Source: Aristolochia californica (Eukaryota; Streptophyta; Magnoliopsida; Piperales; Aristolochiaceae). Taken from it: DNA of 64,000 nt. The stretch's first letter is position 1. Every line of letters starts with the position of its first letter. The notes under the pieces were generated by a model. That model ran no database searches, was not told where the DNA came from, and saw only the letters and a list, made by a program, of their open reading frames with translations. The stretch is from the NCBI GenBank assembly GCA_029961685.1, contig JARWKL010000007.1, positions 7,088,708-7,152,707 of the forward strand, in the 5' to 3' direction. The translations under genes and the position numbers were made by a program. Of the stretch, positions 26,307 to 39,100 are shown piece by piece.

Positions 26307-29300
26307 CTAAGTTTGCACTCTTGACATCTCAATCCCCGACTGCTCCATGTATGCGAAGTGTCTCTGTACTAGAAGATCAATCAGTGGTTTCTCAACATCT
26401 TCAAACTCATTTCCTTTTTGTACTCTAATAACCCCATCGCCGGTGACGACCGTGACTTCCTTTTTACGTGTCGATAGCTCGTTAGCTACCACCGCATGCA
26501 TCTTGTTCTTTCTTAAAGCTGCCTCAGCTTTCTTGAGTAAAATTTCTGAATCTGTTTCAAGCTGGAAGAAATGGAAAATGGAAAATATCAGTTTCTTGCT
26601 GAAATAATGAAAATCTACAAAGTTTTTTGTAGGACTGAGACCTCGAGATATTCTAGTCATTCAGTTCTATTTTCAAGTTTAATTTGTTGAGACATTTGAA
26701 CGTGGAAAGTTGTTTTGTGCACTATAAGAAAAATGAAATATATAGTTTCACTACCTACAGATGGTTTGGATCATATACTTTAACCAAGTTAGATTACATC
26801 TACAGAAAGCAGTTCTAAACATGTCCTAATGATCAAATCCAACGGCATCTTCTAACAATGAAATTTTTATGTTTTCTAAAAAAAAAATCTAGAATTATGA
26901 CTAACCTTGAAAGAAATGCAGAAAGCATTGGGAGCCCATACTCTCCGTAGAACTGAGAGCATCTTTGGCACTGGGGCAAGTCTCATATCCAGAGGACCAG
27001 CTGCTGACTGAATCTTGTGTTCAGTCTATTTAAGAAAGAGCTGTCAGAAAGAGCACTGGTTGCTTCGTGATAAATGATACTGAAAAGGTAATAATAACAG
27101 AGGAAAGCTGAGCAAAAAAATAATTTTAACGTTCTCTGTTCTAACCAGTGATGAACATCTGCCAGCCCTACAGCAAATGTTTTTGTTAAGTCCAGAATTG
27201 TATCGGAGTAATCTAATCAAAGTACTGCATTATTCAAAACAAAGTTGACAGGTAGTGTGTCCTTGTATTTTAATCTACATGTGAAAATTCAATGCAGTCA
27301 TAAATTCTTTCAACAAAGGTAACAATTGCATTTACAAAAGATAAAACCAAACAGGTTACTGCTTGACATCCTTACCATAGATTCCCAAGGAACATAGAAG
27401 TCGGATACTGCAGCAGCAAGATAGAACATCCCACGAGATCCAAGAGCTTGCATTGAAGTTGCTACCAGTTGTAATATCTGGTGAACGGAAAAATAAAGAA
27501 CAAATTGTTGTCAGTGAAAAATAATACAGAACAAAACCAATCCCTTGCATGATCAAAAAGCAGGTTGTAGCAAGATATAAGGTAAACATAAAATCAACCG
27601 GACAAAAGCCAGCAATTCTCCTCCAACAAAACCAATTACTCAGATATATTCATATTTAATCTTCCTTACCATAATAAAAATTCTTAGAAGTAGATAACAT
27701 GATTTCTCAAGCATTTCAAAATCTTAATTACCAAAAGAGGAACATACACTCTGTATAATCCTTTCCATCTGTATACATGATGCGTACTTACTAAAGTGGG
27801 ACCCATTACATGCACTAATATGCCTCTTCCATATGAGAATTTTTTTTTTTTTTTGAAAAAGATGTATTTATATTAACAAGAGAATTTACAAGGATGAGGG
27901 AGCAGATCCCTTACAACAAGAGATTGCAGGGAAGCTCCCTCCTTGGCAAACACATCAGCTGCCGAGTTTGTAGATCTCGGAATGTGAGACCAAATACAAG
28001 AAAATGATGATTCAATATCCAAAATCTCCTAAAATATGTCCTAATGCCTCCATGAAGGAGGGGAATTACGCTGGCACCAACCAGTTACTACCTTGGAGTC
28101 CCCATCAATGTGAATAGGCCTCTTCCATATGAGATAAAACCATATGTTACAAAAACTGTTTTTTTTTTTTTTTTTAAATGATACGTTACAATACCCTTAT
28201 GTGGTAAGCCCCTGCTGATAGAGCAGGATATTTTACCCCAAATACCTTTTCCAAGGGAAGAGCGGTCTCTTTAGTTTTACATTAGGAATTCATTTTAGCC
28301 AAAAAGTTTGATTCTGTGATAACTCTGTGCATAGATTCTAACACCCAATCTTGAGTTTCATATTAGGAATTCTTTTGTTCTCTTGGAAGATAGCTTGCTG
28401 GCATTCTGTTAAGTTTAATGGTTCTAAAGAATGCCTACTGCTTGATAAATATGATTCTGAAGTTCAATCAATATTACAATAAATTAACTATTATTGATAC
28501 ATATTTGTTAAACCCAAAGAACTATTGCATTTGGGACACCTGGTAAATTTTGATCTTTGGTAATCATAAAAAAGGAAAGATTTCAAAGATAACTAATGAG
28601 GACTTCAAGGGCAAATATTAGGAGTCAGAGTCACTAACAATCTACTTTAACCTACCAATCGTCATTATCAGATGTCCATTATTTGGAAGTCTATATAGTA
28701 GACGAATGATCCACTCATTCCAGAGCATTCATGCATAATACCTTAGCCAGCTGTAGCCGTGAAAAAATGATGACCCAGATCATAAGTTTTGATCAACAGC
28801 CATGATTGCATGAGGAATGTGATCTATCATGATTTACAGTCCAGATATTTGAATGGACACAGTGAATCATATGATTACAATTGATGATCTAGATCATAAG
28901 ATAACAAACGGGATGCCTTTATGACCGCACACATTTGATCCTCACATAGGATGATAAGTAGCACTCTAATGTGCATGAAAGGAATTAAGGAGTCGGGGAA
29001 AATCAAGAGAAAAGAGAGGAAATGGGGCATGATTTAACTTCAAACAGCCCACTCACCCTAAAGATAGAAGTTAACTAAGTTAATGATCAACACACTCAAA
29101 CAGTCATTTTTTTATGACTAAGTCAAAGGGCAGCTCTTGAGCAGAGCAGTTCCAAGACACTACGTTATGAACCATGTATTTGAAAGGTTGCATAATCCTA
29201 CCAAAATGTCTGGTAATTTCAAGCCCTTTGTGTTATGACCCTACAAGAAATGGTGTTTAACACTATACTAACTTGAAGGTACTCAAAGATGGTGGTGAAG

Positions 29301-32300
29301 GGAATTTTCAGCAAGAACCCTTGCTCCGTTGCCTGCAAAGAGTGATCATCAATTGCTTCAGATTCTATTAGGCGATAGTAATGCTATGGTTAACAAGAAA
29401 TAATTCAAGCTAAATTAATTCATAAAAAAAGAGAATAAAGGATACAAGTGGGACATACATTATGGTGGCTTTCAATTGCATTCTTCACTGAAGTAGAATA
29501 TGACTGGCGAACTTGGACATGAACAAGGTAATAATCAGAAGGGAATTTACAAAGAACTTGTTTTGAATTTTCATTTTCTAAAGATAAAGACTTTTCAAGA
29601 AGTAATTTCTCATTCAGTAGATACGCATACCTTGGACAGTATCTTCCTTGAAAAGCTCAAAACACTCAAAGAGAGAATCTTCTGGAAGTGATCTACAATA
29701 AGGTTGACAAGTACTTCTACAGAGATATAAAGAAGTGACAGAACAAATGTCAGCAAGATTATTCCTTTGAACGATGCAAATCTTTTAAAAACAGATACAG
29801 AAAAAACATAAAAAAAATATAGAAGTTACCTTCTATGGACATAGACGACTGCATATCCAGCTTTGAGGAAGTACCTGCAATGATACTCATAAGTTCTCTT
29901 GTTGAAACCATTTCTGACTTCACCTACTAGACCACAATATGCAGGTTATGATGTATGAGTTTGTAAAATTAAAATATTTATGCTTAGAAACTAAATCAAT
30001 GTTGGAAGATGGGCTCTAGGCCACACGACCAAGGAAGACCCACATATCTAAGAGTATTATAACATGGGCAACATGAACAAGGAAGGCCCACAAGATGGGC
30101 CCAAACACATAAGAAGTAGGACCCGCCATTATTACGATAAGATGGCATCCTTATCACATAAGTTGGAAGAACAAAAAGGACTCACAAAGACATCTTTATC
30201 CTATGGTCATGTCCTAGAAAAGTTTTAGTTTGAGTTATGTTTGTCTTTTATCTATATTGAGTTATTTAATTATGCTAGAACTTGTCTTTAAGTGTTAGAG
30301 TTTGGGTGTAATTGGGACAAAGGTAGTTTTATTGTAATTGGACTCTACTACCTTCCTCTATTATAAATAGAGGTTCATGTACTCTAATTATAATAAGTCA
30401 ATGAAGTATTTATCTTTTCCATAAATTTAACATGTCAGAGCGGGTTTTGTGAGTTGACTTGGTCAACCCACAGAGATAATGAGATCCTTTTCTCTAAACC
30501 CTAAACCCTAAGTCTAGGTTTGTAGTTATTTTTTTTCGGTCCCTACACCCGTAGTTTTCTTTGCGTTTTTCACCTCTATGCTGAGATTTTCATATTGCAA
30601 ATTATATATTGACGGAAAGCTATTTGAGTCTACTTTCCAAGAAAAAAACGATTTTTACCAATCAGAGTTATCTATAGAGAGATATCAATATTTGAATGAG
30701 CAAAGGTCAAATTGCAAAAAAAGGTTCGAGCAGTAGTAGAAAACTTCAGATTCCGAGCTATTTTACGCTATCAAAAACTAGACTTTATATGGAGAAATAT
30801 ATATCAAAAGAAAGATATTTAAGTCTATTCTTTTACCTATTCAACTAATTTTTTATCTGAGTTATCTACAAAGAGAAATTGATATTGGAAGCAGCAAAGG
30901 TTAGATTGAAAAAGAGGTTTGAGCAGCAACAGAAAGCTTCAATTTCCGAGGTATTTTTTGCTATCAAGAAAGAGACTTTATATGGAGAATTATATATCAA
31001 AAGAAAGATATATAAGTCTATTTTTTTACCTATTCAATCAAATATCAGTATGATTTTTTTATAAGGAGATATTAATCTTGGAAGAGTCAATGGTCATGCT
31101 AGAAAAAAAGGAGAAACAATGCTTAGTTCGGCCAGATGACAGAGACCAAAATTTATCATATTATTTATCTTCTTATAATTATATTTTATGAAGAGAAGTT
31201 ATACTTGAATGGAAGGTATTTAAGTCTAGTTTCAAAAGGAGAAAATTTCATGTCAATCTGATCTATATTTAAAGATATATTTGCACTGGAAGAATCAAAG
31301 GTCATGCTGGTATCCTGTTACATTAAAAAATCCGAATTTAAGCCGATTGCTTTGCGTCACTTTTTGAGTCTCACTTTTTCCTGGTTTGAGGGCTTATTTA
31401 TACATCTATGTTATTTGGGTTTATTGCTACATCTATGATATTTGGTTTAAGCTGGGATCACTGTCATTACCTCCCAGCTTCAGGGGGAGAAGTAGAAGAA
31501 GTACAAGGAAGAGGTATTTTATTCCATATGTTGTAGATAAGTTTATGTGACCAAAATATTCAAGAAAGGGGGTGCACAAAAGATGAATTTTTTGCATCTA
31601 AGAAAAAATATTTATATCGGATTATAATTATTTCATGGGTCCTTCTACGAGGTTTATTATTTTGGTTTGTGTTATATGTGTTGGAAGATGGTCGTATTAC
31701 ATTACAATTGTTGCTATTATGTCTCTTTGGATGACATTATTATTGAAGAAGAGGTGGCCTTTGACTCTTAAAAATATCACGGTTGGGATACCATGAGAGT
31801 CGGTGTGAGGATTGGGACACCATTATACATAAACCCACTACCCCACTGTAATGGCTTTTATTACTCCTAACACTTGAGAGTCGTTGTCCAGTAGAAGGAT
31901 ACAGTGGTGGACACTTCAGAGCAATGCCGATAGACACACTATCTACAGAAAATGGATTATGCCCTACATCCAGCATTAGGACTGAAGTATGGAGCAATGT
32001 CTTACCAGCTAGGAGTGATTTTTACTCTCACTTATATTATGCCAGCAGGGCCTCATGGAAGGGCACAACAGCGTGAGGGGGAGTGTTGGAAGATGAAGGC
32101 ATATTGGAATATGTGCCATTTCATATTAAAAGAATTTATACATCATTTGCAGCAAGCTAGGAGTTCATGATATTCTCTCACCCCCAGCTTGAGGGGGAGT
32201 GTTGGAAGAAGGGCTCCAGCCCACACAACTAAGGAAGGCCCACAAGATGGGTCCAAGCACATAAGAAGTAGAACCCACCATTATTACGACAAGCTGACAT

Positions 32301-33132
32301 CCTTATCACATGAGTTGGAAGAACAAGAAGGACTCACAAATCTTTATCCTATAGTCACGTCCTAGAAGAGTTTTAGTTTGAGTTATATTGGTTTTTTATC
32401 TATATTGAGTTATTTAATTATGCTAGGACTTATCTTTAAGTGTTAGAGTTTGGGTGTAATTGGGATAAAGGTCGTTTTATTGTAATTAGACTCTACTACC
32501 TTCCTCTATTATAAATAGAGGTTCATGTACTCTAATTATAATAAGTCAATGAAGTATTTATTTTTTCCATAAATTCAACTATCAACAAGTGAAAAGATTT
32601 CACAGAATAATATTCTAATAACACTTCCAGAGTCCATAGTCAGCTCATATCAACACAAATAAACACAATGATACACTTACAGAGACTAAAAACATTGAAA
32701 GACAAGACTACAAGAAGAAAAATAAAAGGAATACTCTGTAGATGCTGCTCCTCGGTGCCCAGAGCTGAAGTTGTCAATGTAGCGTACACATCGCTGTTCC
32801 AGAGGAACAGTAGTTCCACCGGAAGTCACACAAACAACACCATTAGGTCTTCTGTCCCCTGTAAATGCTCCAAACAAAGAAATTTAATGCTTAAATTAAA
32901 CTAAATGCTAATTTAAATTATATAACAAATTTTATATATACACTAAAAAGGAAGTACTTGAAACTACTCAATTAGATAACTTGCCTGAAGATCTAGATAA
33001 ATGATTGATAAACTCCTTTACTTTTTGCGAAACATCAGAACTATTTTTCAGAGGAGGCACAGAATTGAAGAAGGATATGACATCAGAATCCACTATTACT
33101 GATGGAGTTTCTGATCCATTTCTTGTATCCAT
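26307..33132 (-). CDS. COAB: Phosphopantothenate-cysteine ligase (CoA biosynthesis), 9 coding exons
   Basis: This enzyme joins cysteine to 4'-phosphopantothenate, the second step from pantothenate to coenzyme A. Exons in transcript order are 33132-32985, 32858-32735, 29874-29830, 29716-29631, 29511-29459, 29332-29273, 27477-27376, 27025-26906 and 26561-26307. They give 330 residues, slightly longer than the Arabidopsis enzymes as I recall them. Diagnostic stretches are [74 protein letters not shown] and [14 protein letters not shown]. The first intron appears to use a GC donor (TCAG then GCAAGT), the only choice that keeps the frame. Intron 2 holds a complete LTR element and intron 6 holds a LINE fragment. 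A non-coding first exon probably ends at 35042 (CAG then GTAGGT), with its acceptor just upstream of the start codon. No disabling mutation is visible. Confidence 0.93.
27822..28134 (-). mobile_element. 5'-truncated LINE (non-LTR retrotransposon) 3' end with 17-bp target duplication
   Basis: The insert (about 27839-28117) ends in a run of T on the plus strand, that is a poly(A) tail on the minus strand. It is flanked by perfect 17-base direct repeats, GCCTCTTCCATATGAGA, at 27822-27838 and 28118-28134. Translated on the minus strand it gives an RNase H-like C-terminus: [12 protein letters not shown], then after a damaged stretch [16 protein letters not shown] and LPHPCKFSC followed by a stop. 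This matches the C-terminal RNase H region of plant L1-type elements. It lies in intron 6 of COAB in the same orientation as the gene. Confidence 0.85.
30000..30432 (+). repeat. Left LTR of the COAB-intron element
   Basis: This 433-base repeat starts TGTTGG and ends AACA, with a TATA-like TTATAAATAGAGG near its 3' part. It is about 50 bases longer than the right copy. The difference lies where a short motif (AAGGAAG then CCCACA) is present twice in this copy but once in the other. Confidence 0.88.
30690..31065 (+). repeat. Internal tandem repeat of about 190 bases in the LTR element
   Basis: Two adjacent units share GCAAAGGT, then GAGCAG, then TTTATATGGAGAA, TATATATCAAAAGAAAGATAT and a closing AAGTCTAT (stretches trimmed to their shared core). 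The second unit begins near 30893. No coding role is evident. Such repeats are common in non-autonomous LTR elements. Confidence 0.7.
32200..32580 (+). repeat. Right LTR of the COAB-intron element
   Basis: This 381-base copy matches the left LTR throughout with scattered substitutions. It ends AACT where the left copy ends AACA, a point mutation in the terminal dinucleotide. It is followed directly by the ATCAA target duplication. Confidence 0.88.
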
Positions 33133-33142
33133 GGGGTTACGA

Positions 33143-35160
33143 CCTAAATCCCAAAACATATCATTTTACATTTCAAAGGAGGTAAACTCTAAAGCATATC
33201 ATTCAACATTTCAATTGAGGTCTCATTAAATCCAGGGAATCAATTTAAAGGAAGGAGGGAGGGTTGCAACATTCAAGAATTTATTACAGCATATGTAAGA
33301 ACAACAAAGAATATGACTACCAACATTATAGAATTGACATTGACTAACATTGGGAGCAAACGGGATAGATACTTTGAAGTAATCAAAAACCAAAAGAAAA
33401 AAAAATCCCTAACCAAACATCATTTACTTTCTTTGAAAAAATTATATCTAAATGAAAAATCTTATTGTGCTCATTCTACTAACAAATACTCATGAAACCA
33501 GACAAAAAGAAAAAAAGGACAAGCCACATTAGTCAGTTAAAAAGTTCAGATCCTTTTGGAAAGTAATTAAATCAAGAAGATTCAGGTGATGTATCTACAT
33601 TTGTCAGTTGTTTTTCTTTTTTTTTGTGCTATGTAAAGATTAAAAATCACCTTTGTCTGAATAGATTTTGTTATGTTTTGCCTTTTGGAAGTTTAGATAT
33701 GAAGGGCCAATCAGAATTCTGCTCTCTGATACAAATTTGTAAGCCCATTGTACTAATTCAAACGTCTCTTTGGATTTCCAGCTTGATTTTTCAGGGCTAT
33801 GGTCCAACTTAATTTTCAAGACAATAAAGAATATATCTCAGTTTTATTTAGAATTCTAAAACGAATACAGAAACTTGTAAGTATTTTATTTTCAGCCTAA
33901 GATTTGCATTATGGACATGGAAAATGGAAAAAAAGATTTTAACAACTCAAAAACACTTATGGAACTAGTTATGAACCATAGTAGCATCTCCTTCCCCCCC
34001 CCCCTTCCACACAGACAGTTTCGTGCTAAGGTTCAGAACAGCCAGGAAGATATGGTCACAAAACGCTTCAGACAGTTGAATATGAAGACAAGCAGGGTAT
34101 TCAACGACAGGGACTATCAATTGAAATCTTCTCATGTAGGCTGTACATGGGAGATGAGCTGAGCAAACTTTCATTCAACCTGTATCTTTGTAACATTTCC
34201 TACTATTAAGCTCTTTTTCTCACCGAAAGGGATCTATTACTCACTTGGTGACACTGGGCTTAAAATTTCTTTTCCTGATTTGCACTCCACATATTATATT
34301 TAGCCACTAGATTGTGAGAGCTTCATTTTCTATTGCAATTCTGGACTATTGTTATATTCCCTCTTTGTAAGGTCTTGTATATCATAAATGAAATTCTAGA
34401 TATCTGCTCCCACATAAAAGTACAATGGCAGCATGCTATAAGGTCTGCCAATACAATTTCAGATATCTATGCTAGCGAGGGTGTAGCAAGATATTCTTTC
34501 TTAGTTGGGAACCCTTTGGCTTGAGGACTTCCTCTCCCTCTTCTATGAATTTGTATAACTCTTGAAGCAATATAAACCTAAGATTTTCACCTTCTCCAAA
34601 GAAAAGAACAAGCTGGTGAGGTTAGCCTAGGTTTGCTGGCTTGTTAAGGACTAGCATTTGGAGCATCAAGTTAGACCAATGACTGACAAGCGACAATAAA
34701 TGAATTGGACAGCCAATAGAGGAAGGCCAGGGAAGCTCCCCGGCAGCGGCTGGAAGAGGGAAGCTTTTCTTCCTCGGTCAAGGAACTCTACGGGAGGCAA
34801 ACACGACTACACGGAGGGGGTGAGCGAGTACTGCTGTTAGAATAGCATTTTTGCTGGGAGTATCTATTTCAGATGGAGAATACTGTAGGGAAGTGAATAC
34901 GTTAAGTAAGAGACTCATATAAACCACAGTGGATCGTGTAGAGAACATTGATCATGCTTTGGCAAAACACCAACAGAAAAACATAGTTCTTTTTATCGTA
35001 ACAAGGAGAGAAAAACGAAAAAAGAAGGAATCTTTACCTACCTGGTTCTTTCCTCTTGCGAGCAAAATTGTTTCTCGAGAGGCTGGATAATGTTCTGCAG
35101 TGATAGCAACTGCAGTGGAGAAAAATGGATCTTGTCTGTCTCCATACGTTACCGTCAGCA
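33143..35160 (-). other. COAB 5' UTR intron and leader region
   Basis: I place a non-coding first exon ending at 35042 with a strong GTAGGT donor, and an acceptor (GGATTTAG) at about 33144 just before the start codon. The intervening 1.9 kb has no coding evidence. It contains a poly-C run near 33995-34006 and a GC-richer patch near 34700-34830 that could be an alternative first exon. A frame starting at 35161 (MLTVTYGD) does not join the COAB frame with these splice sites. Confidence 0.45.
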
Positions 35161-35239
35161 ACGGCAGTCACCATGTCAAAGAACCCAGACGGGTGTCATC
35201 GACTAGCTGTTGCGTGGCTACCGACCGAAGCCCTTTCAA

Positions 35240-36158
35240 GTTTCAACATTATTAATAAAAAAATATTTTTTTTATTAATGCGTGCAATAAAAAGTAGAGT
35301 AATTTTTTTTTTTTTTTTTGTTAGTGTACACGAAAATTGCCGCGTAAAGTGTAATTTTTTTTATTAATTAAATATTCTGATACATTTAACTCATAAAAAA
35401 ATTATTTATTTTTATTAATAAATTTAAAGATAGATTTTAACTTACGATAAAATAAGATTAATTAATTATTTAAACAAATACTTATTTTATAATATTAAAA
35501 TAATTAATCAAATTGTCATTTTTACAATATTTAAATTCACTTTTAAACTAGTAATTAAATATAATATTAACCATCATTGATTTATATTAAAATATTTTAT
35601 AATATAAAATTTTGTAATAATAAACTAAGATAAATTTTAACTTGTGAAGAATTAATAAATAATAAATAATAAATTAAGATTATTTAATTAAATCCCATCT
35701 CTTATTAAATACAGAAATCGAAGTGCCAGGGAGATGGAAAAACCCCACCCCTTTTTCTTTCATCTTTATATATAATTCGTTTTAAATATTAATTTTTTTG
35801 AATAATTTATTTTTTGTAAGAACTTTATCAAAAATATTTTCTTTTAAATCATTTTTTTACTCAATTATCTCTTGGTAAAATGGGAAAAAAGGGTAATATA
35901 ATAGATTACTTCATTTCAGGTGAAATGGGCAGCAGAATAGGCAATGGGCATCCTATTAGCTATTCTGTTCATTACCTATTTACACCCCTTAACAGTTCTT
36001 GAAGATAGAATTGTATATTCAAATCAGACTGGTCTAGATGGAAGCCAAACCAAGTATTGAAGAACCCAAATGATCAAGAAATCAAGCAAATTAAACATCA
36101 AGAAAGTTATTCTTGCCATGGTGTCTCAGGCATGCAGGTGAGAGGCAAGAAAATCAGA
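35240..36158. other. AT-rich intergenic DNA between COAB and GGT
   Basis: This region is very AT-rich with poly-T runs and no reading frame of note. It must contain the COAB promoter at its left edge and the GGT 3' UTR at its right edge. Confidence 0.55.
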
Positions 36159-39100
36159 TTATAAACCTGCTGGGAATCCACCTTTCCTTGGGTCACTCAC
36201 TGCAACAATCTCACCATGTCTTACACCACTAGTAACATTGCAGTTTTCCAAGTTAAGGACTAAAAATTGGCAAATGGTTCCACCAGCAATGTCTTTTAGA
36301 ACATGGCCTTTCTTCTTGAGGGATTTCCTCATCTCAGCCGGTAGTTCGAAGTGATCCCCAGTGACCGTCGTCCAATTCTCATACAAAACCACATTTGGAA
36401 TCAGCTGTCACAAGAAAATGGGAATCAAGTCAGTTGCTGAGAGTTTTGAGATTCACAATGTATCTAAGAGTAACAAGAAGTTACAAGAACTGTAACTTAG
36501 GGGCACAATATGGTGGGATTTTGTTCTTGAATGTTTGCATTATTTCGGCTTTGTAACCTTTTCTGAAACTTTTTCTTGAAGTGCTAGTATGTAATATCTT
36601 TTGACAAAACAAAAAAGAAAAAAAGACAAAGAAAAAGCATGGCAAGAAGTATGAGATGAGTGTATGAAAGGAGAAGAGCTTTTACAGAACAAGAAAGAAC
36701 TTCTCTGTTGTCTGAATTCTATTTGGAGGATGAGTGCTCTTAAATCAACTCAAACAATTAAGCTTTTTTACTTGTTTTAATTTTTTTGCTTCTCTGATCT
36801 TCTTAGTTCTCTGCATATGGGTTTCTATTTGCCCAACCACCACAGGCCCTGGAGTTGTTTCCTTGTTCTTGTTTCTATAACGACGCCTCAACGGAGAGTG
36901 TCAAGGAGCATACACAAGAAATTTAAGACTTTTACAGGATTTTGCAGGGACCTGATGATAAACTCTTGGTGCCATAATAGATGAAAGAGGATCCATTCCC
37001 TTGCCAAAGTGATTCAAGAACACCTCTGTGACCCCTGAAATGATCATGGCTCCCCCACTTGCACCTACCACTGCCTTCAGTTGTCCATCCTATAGAAAGC
37101 CATGAAAATTTTCAATATGAATGAATTTCCATCAGAATAATAAGGTTAGCAGTTCTTGTGACGCACTTTAATGATTACTTTTGAGTATTTTAATTAAGAC
37201 TTGAGTTTCTACATTAGATTAAATTATTACCTTGAGAACAATTGTGGGTGTCATTGATGATAATGGCCTTTTGGATGGTGTAATGAGGTTTGCAGGTGCT
37301 GGTGGTTGGAACCCAGCTGAGTTATTTGCAGGGATGGAGAAATCATCCATTTCATTGTTCAGCAAAATCCCAGTTCTGGGTGACAAAAATTGTGCTCCGA
37401 AGTACGAATTTACAGTAGAAGTCATTGAAACAGAATTTCGGTCACCATCAACAATGCACAAGTGACTGGTCCCATGGTCATTGATTTGATTCCACCTGTG
37501 AATAGACAAATCAAAGGGATCATAGCTTAAAAATTATCATTTGAAGTTTTGTATTCATGGATTGAGAGCAAAGGTTAGCTAGAACTGAAAAAAAAAAGCA
37601 GCATATGCAGTCTGGATAGACACTAACAGAGTAAGTATGATTCAGACAACTTGATGTTACTAACAAATGTCAGGTTTATCCCTGAAAAGAATGTAACACA
37701 AAAACTTCTACAAGATGAAATACTTCAATTTTTTGCATTGTGCATCAAAGTTGTAAGTTAGGTTCTCCTCTTATGATCTTTGTAGAAAAACAGATGAAGC
37801 ATATTTGGAGAAGATACTTTGCCTTCCTCCATAGATATTACTGTTGAAGGTCATATTATCATAAATAGTTGCTTTTAGCTCTTCTGCAAACTTGGTTGAC
37901 AGCATATCAGATAGAACCTCAGAAACATTTACAAAATCTGGATCGCCGAGGTTCATCCTTACAGCGATCATATGCTTCACTGCTTCAATCTCCCTATGGA
38001 GTCCAAGAGATCCAGAAATGGCATGTGGGACTCCATACTTTGCAAGAATATTCAGGATCTGAAATTGACCGAAAAGAACTGTACTGAATAAGTTTTTTTT
38101 ACCAATTCAAAGACAATATGACCAAAATAAAAGCCAAGATAAAAAAAAAAAAAAAAAAGATGTTCTCACTAGAATCATTCCTGCACCACCAGCTGAAGGT
38201 GGAGGCATGCCTAGAATCTCATGACCCATAACCTCTGCAATAAGAGGTTTCCTCAATTTCACTTCATATATCCTTAAGTCCTCCATTGTCAAAATTCCAC
38301 CTGCCTTCTGGATATCTCGCACCAAACTAAACCCTATTCTGCCATTATACAATGCTTTGGCTCCATATTGCGAAATGGCTTCTAAAGTTTGAGCTAATTT
38401 CTTATTGTGGCAAATATCACCTACTTGCAGGAGACTCCTATTCGAGGTAAATATTTCACTGAGTCCCTTATCTTTAAGAATGCCAAGTTCTGTCTTAACC
38501 ATCTGCATGTGTAGATAAGGAGATATTTCAAAGCCTTTTCGAGCAAGAACTATGGCTGGTCTCACAAGCCTCTTCCATGGAAGTTTCCCATGTTGTTTCC
38601 AAGCCTCATAAAGTCCTGCAAGCTCAGCTGGAACTGCAACTGATAGCGGTCCACTTGATTTAGACGAGGCATCATTTGCAAACATGTTCTGTAAACATAA
38701 ACGAGCAAATTAGATATATCAAGTGTTTGATCTTGACTAATGTGTATACTTGAGCAATGTATCCAATTGCATGATCTCCACTGCATGAAAGGCTCTATCA
38801 ACCCTAAAATCCTACCGATGAATCCCTTCCATCCCAGGCCATAGGAGGCCATTCTGTTGTAGATATTATTCTAATTATTTGTCCAAACAAACACAAGAAA
38901 CAAAATAATCCCACTTAAATTGAAACCCAGAAAGAACTGGAAATTCTAAGCAATGGGTATGCAGCATTCACTGAATTTTGACAGTTAGATCACTTAAATG
39001 AATAAGCATAATAAGTACCTGAGAGGTTTTCAAGGGAGCAGTTTCTCTACAATCAAGAGCGTGAGCCTCTCCATTTGCCAACCTGATTAGCATAAAAGCT

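Larger units (their letters stand above)
29995..32585 (+). mobile_element. Non-autonomous LTR retrotransposon, about 2.6 kb, inside COAB intron 2
   Basis: The element spans 30000-32580 and is flanked by the 5-base target duplication ATCAA at 29995-29999 and 32581-32585. Two long terminal repeats begin TGTTGGAAGA. A TCAGAGC-type primer-binding site follows the left repeat at about 30433, and a polypurine tract (TTGAGGGGGAG) precedes the right repeat. The internal 1.77 kb has no gag, protease, integrase or reverse transcriptase frame, so movement would require proteins from another element. The termini and tract resemble Ty1-copia elements. It lies opposite to COAB, so its own signals are antisense to the host transcript. 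Confidence 0.9.

Noticed and set aside
31130..32170. Hidden gag or pol genes in the LTR element of COAB intron 2
   Set aside because: Reading frames in the interior are short, and none shows zinc-knuckle, protease, integrase or reverse transcriptase motifs.
34952..35161. Possible N-terminal extension of COAB (MLTVTYGDRQDPF)
   Set aside because: With the visible donor at 35042 and acceptor near 33144 it joins out of frame, and homologues start near MDTRNG. I treat it as leader sequence.
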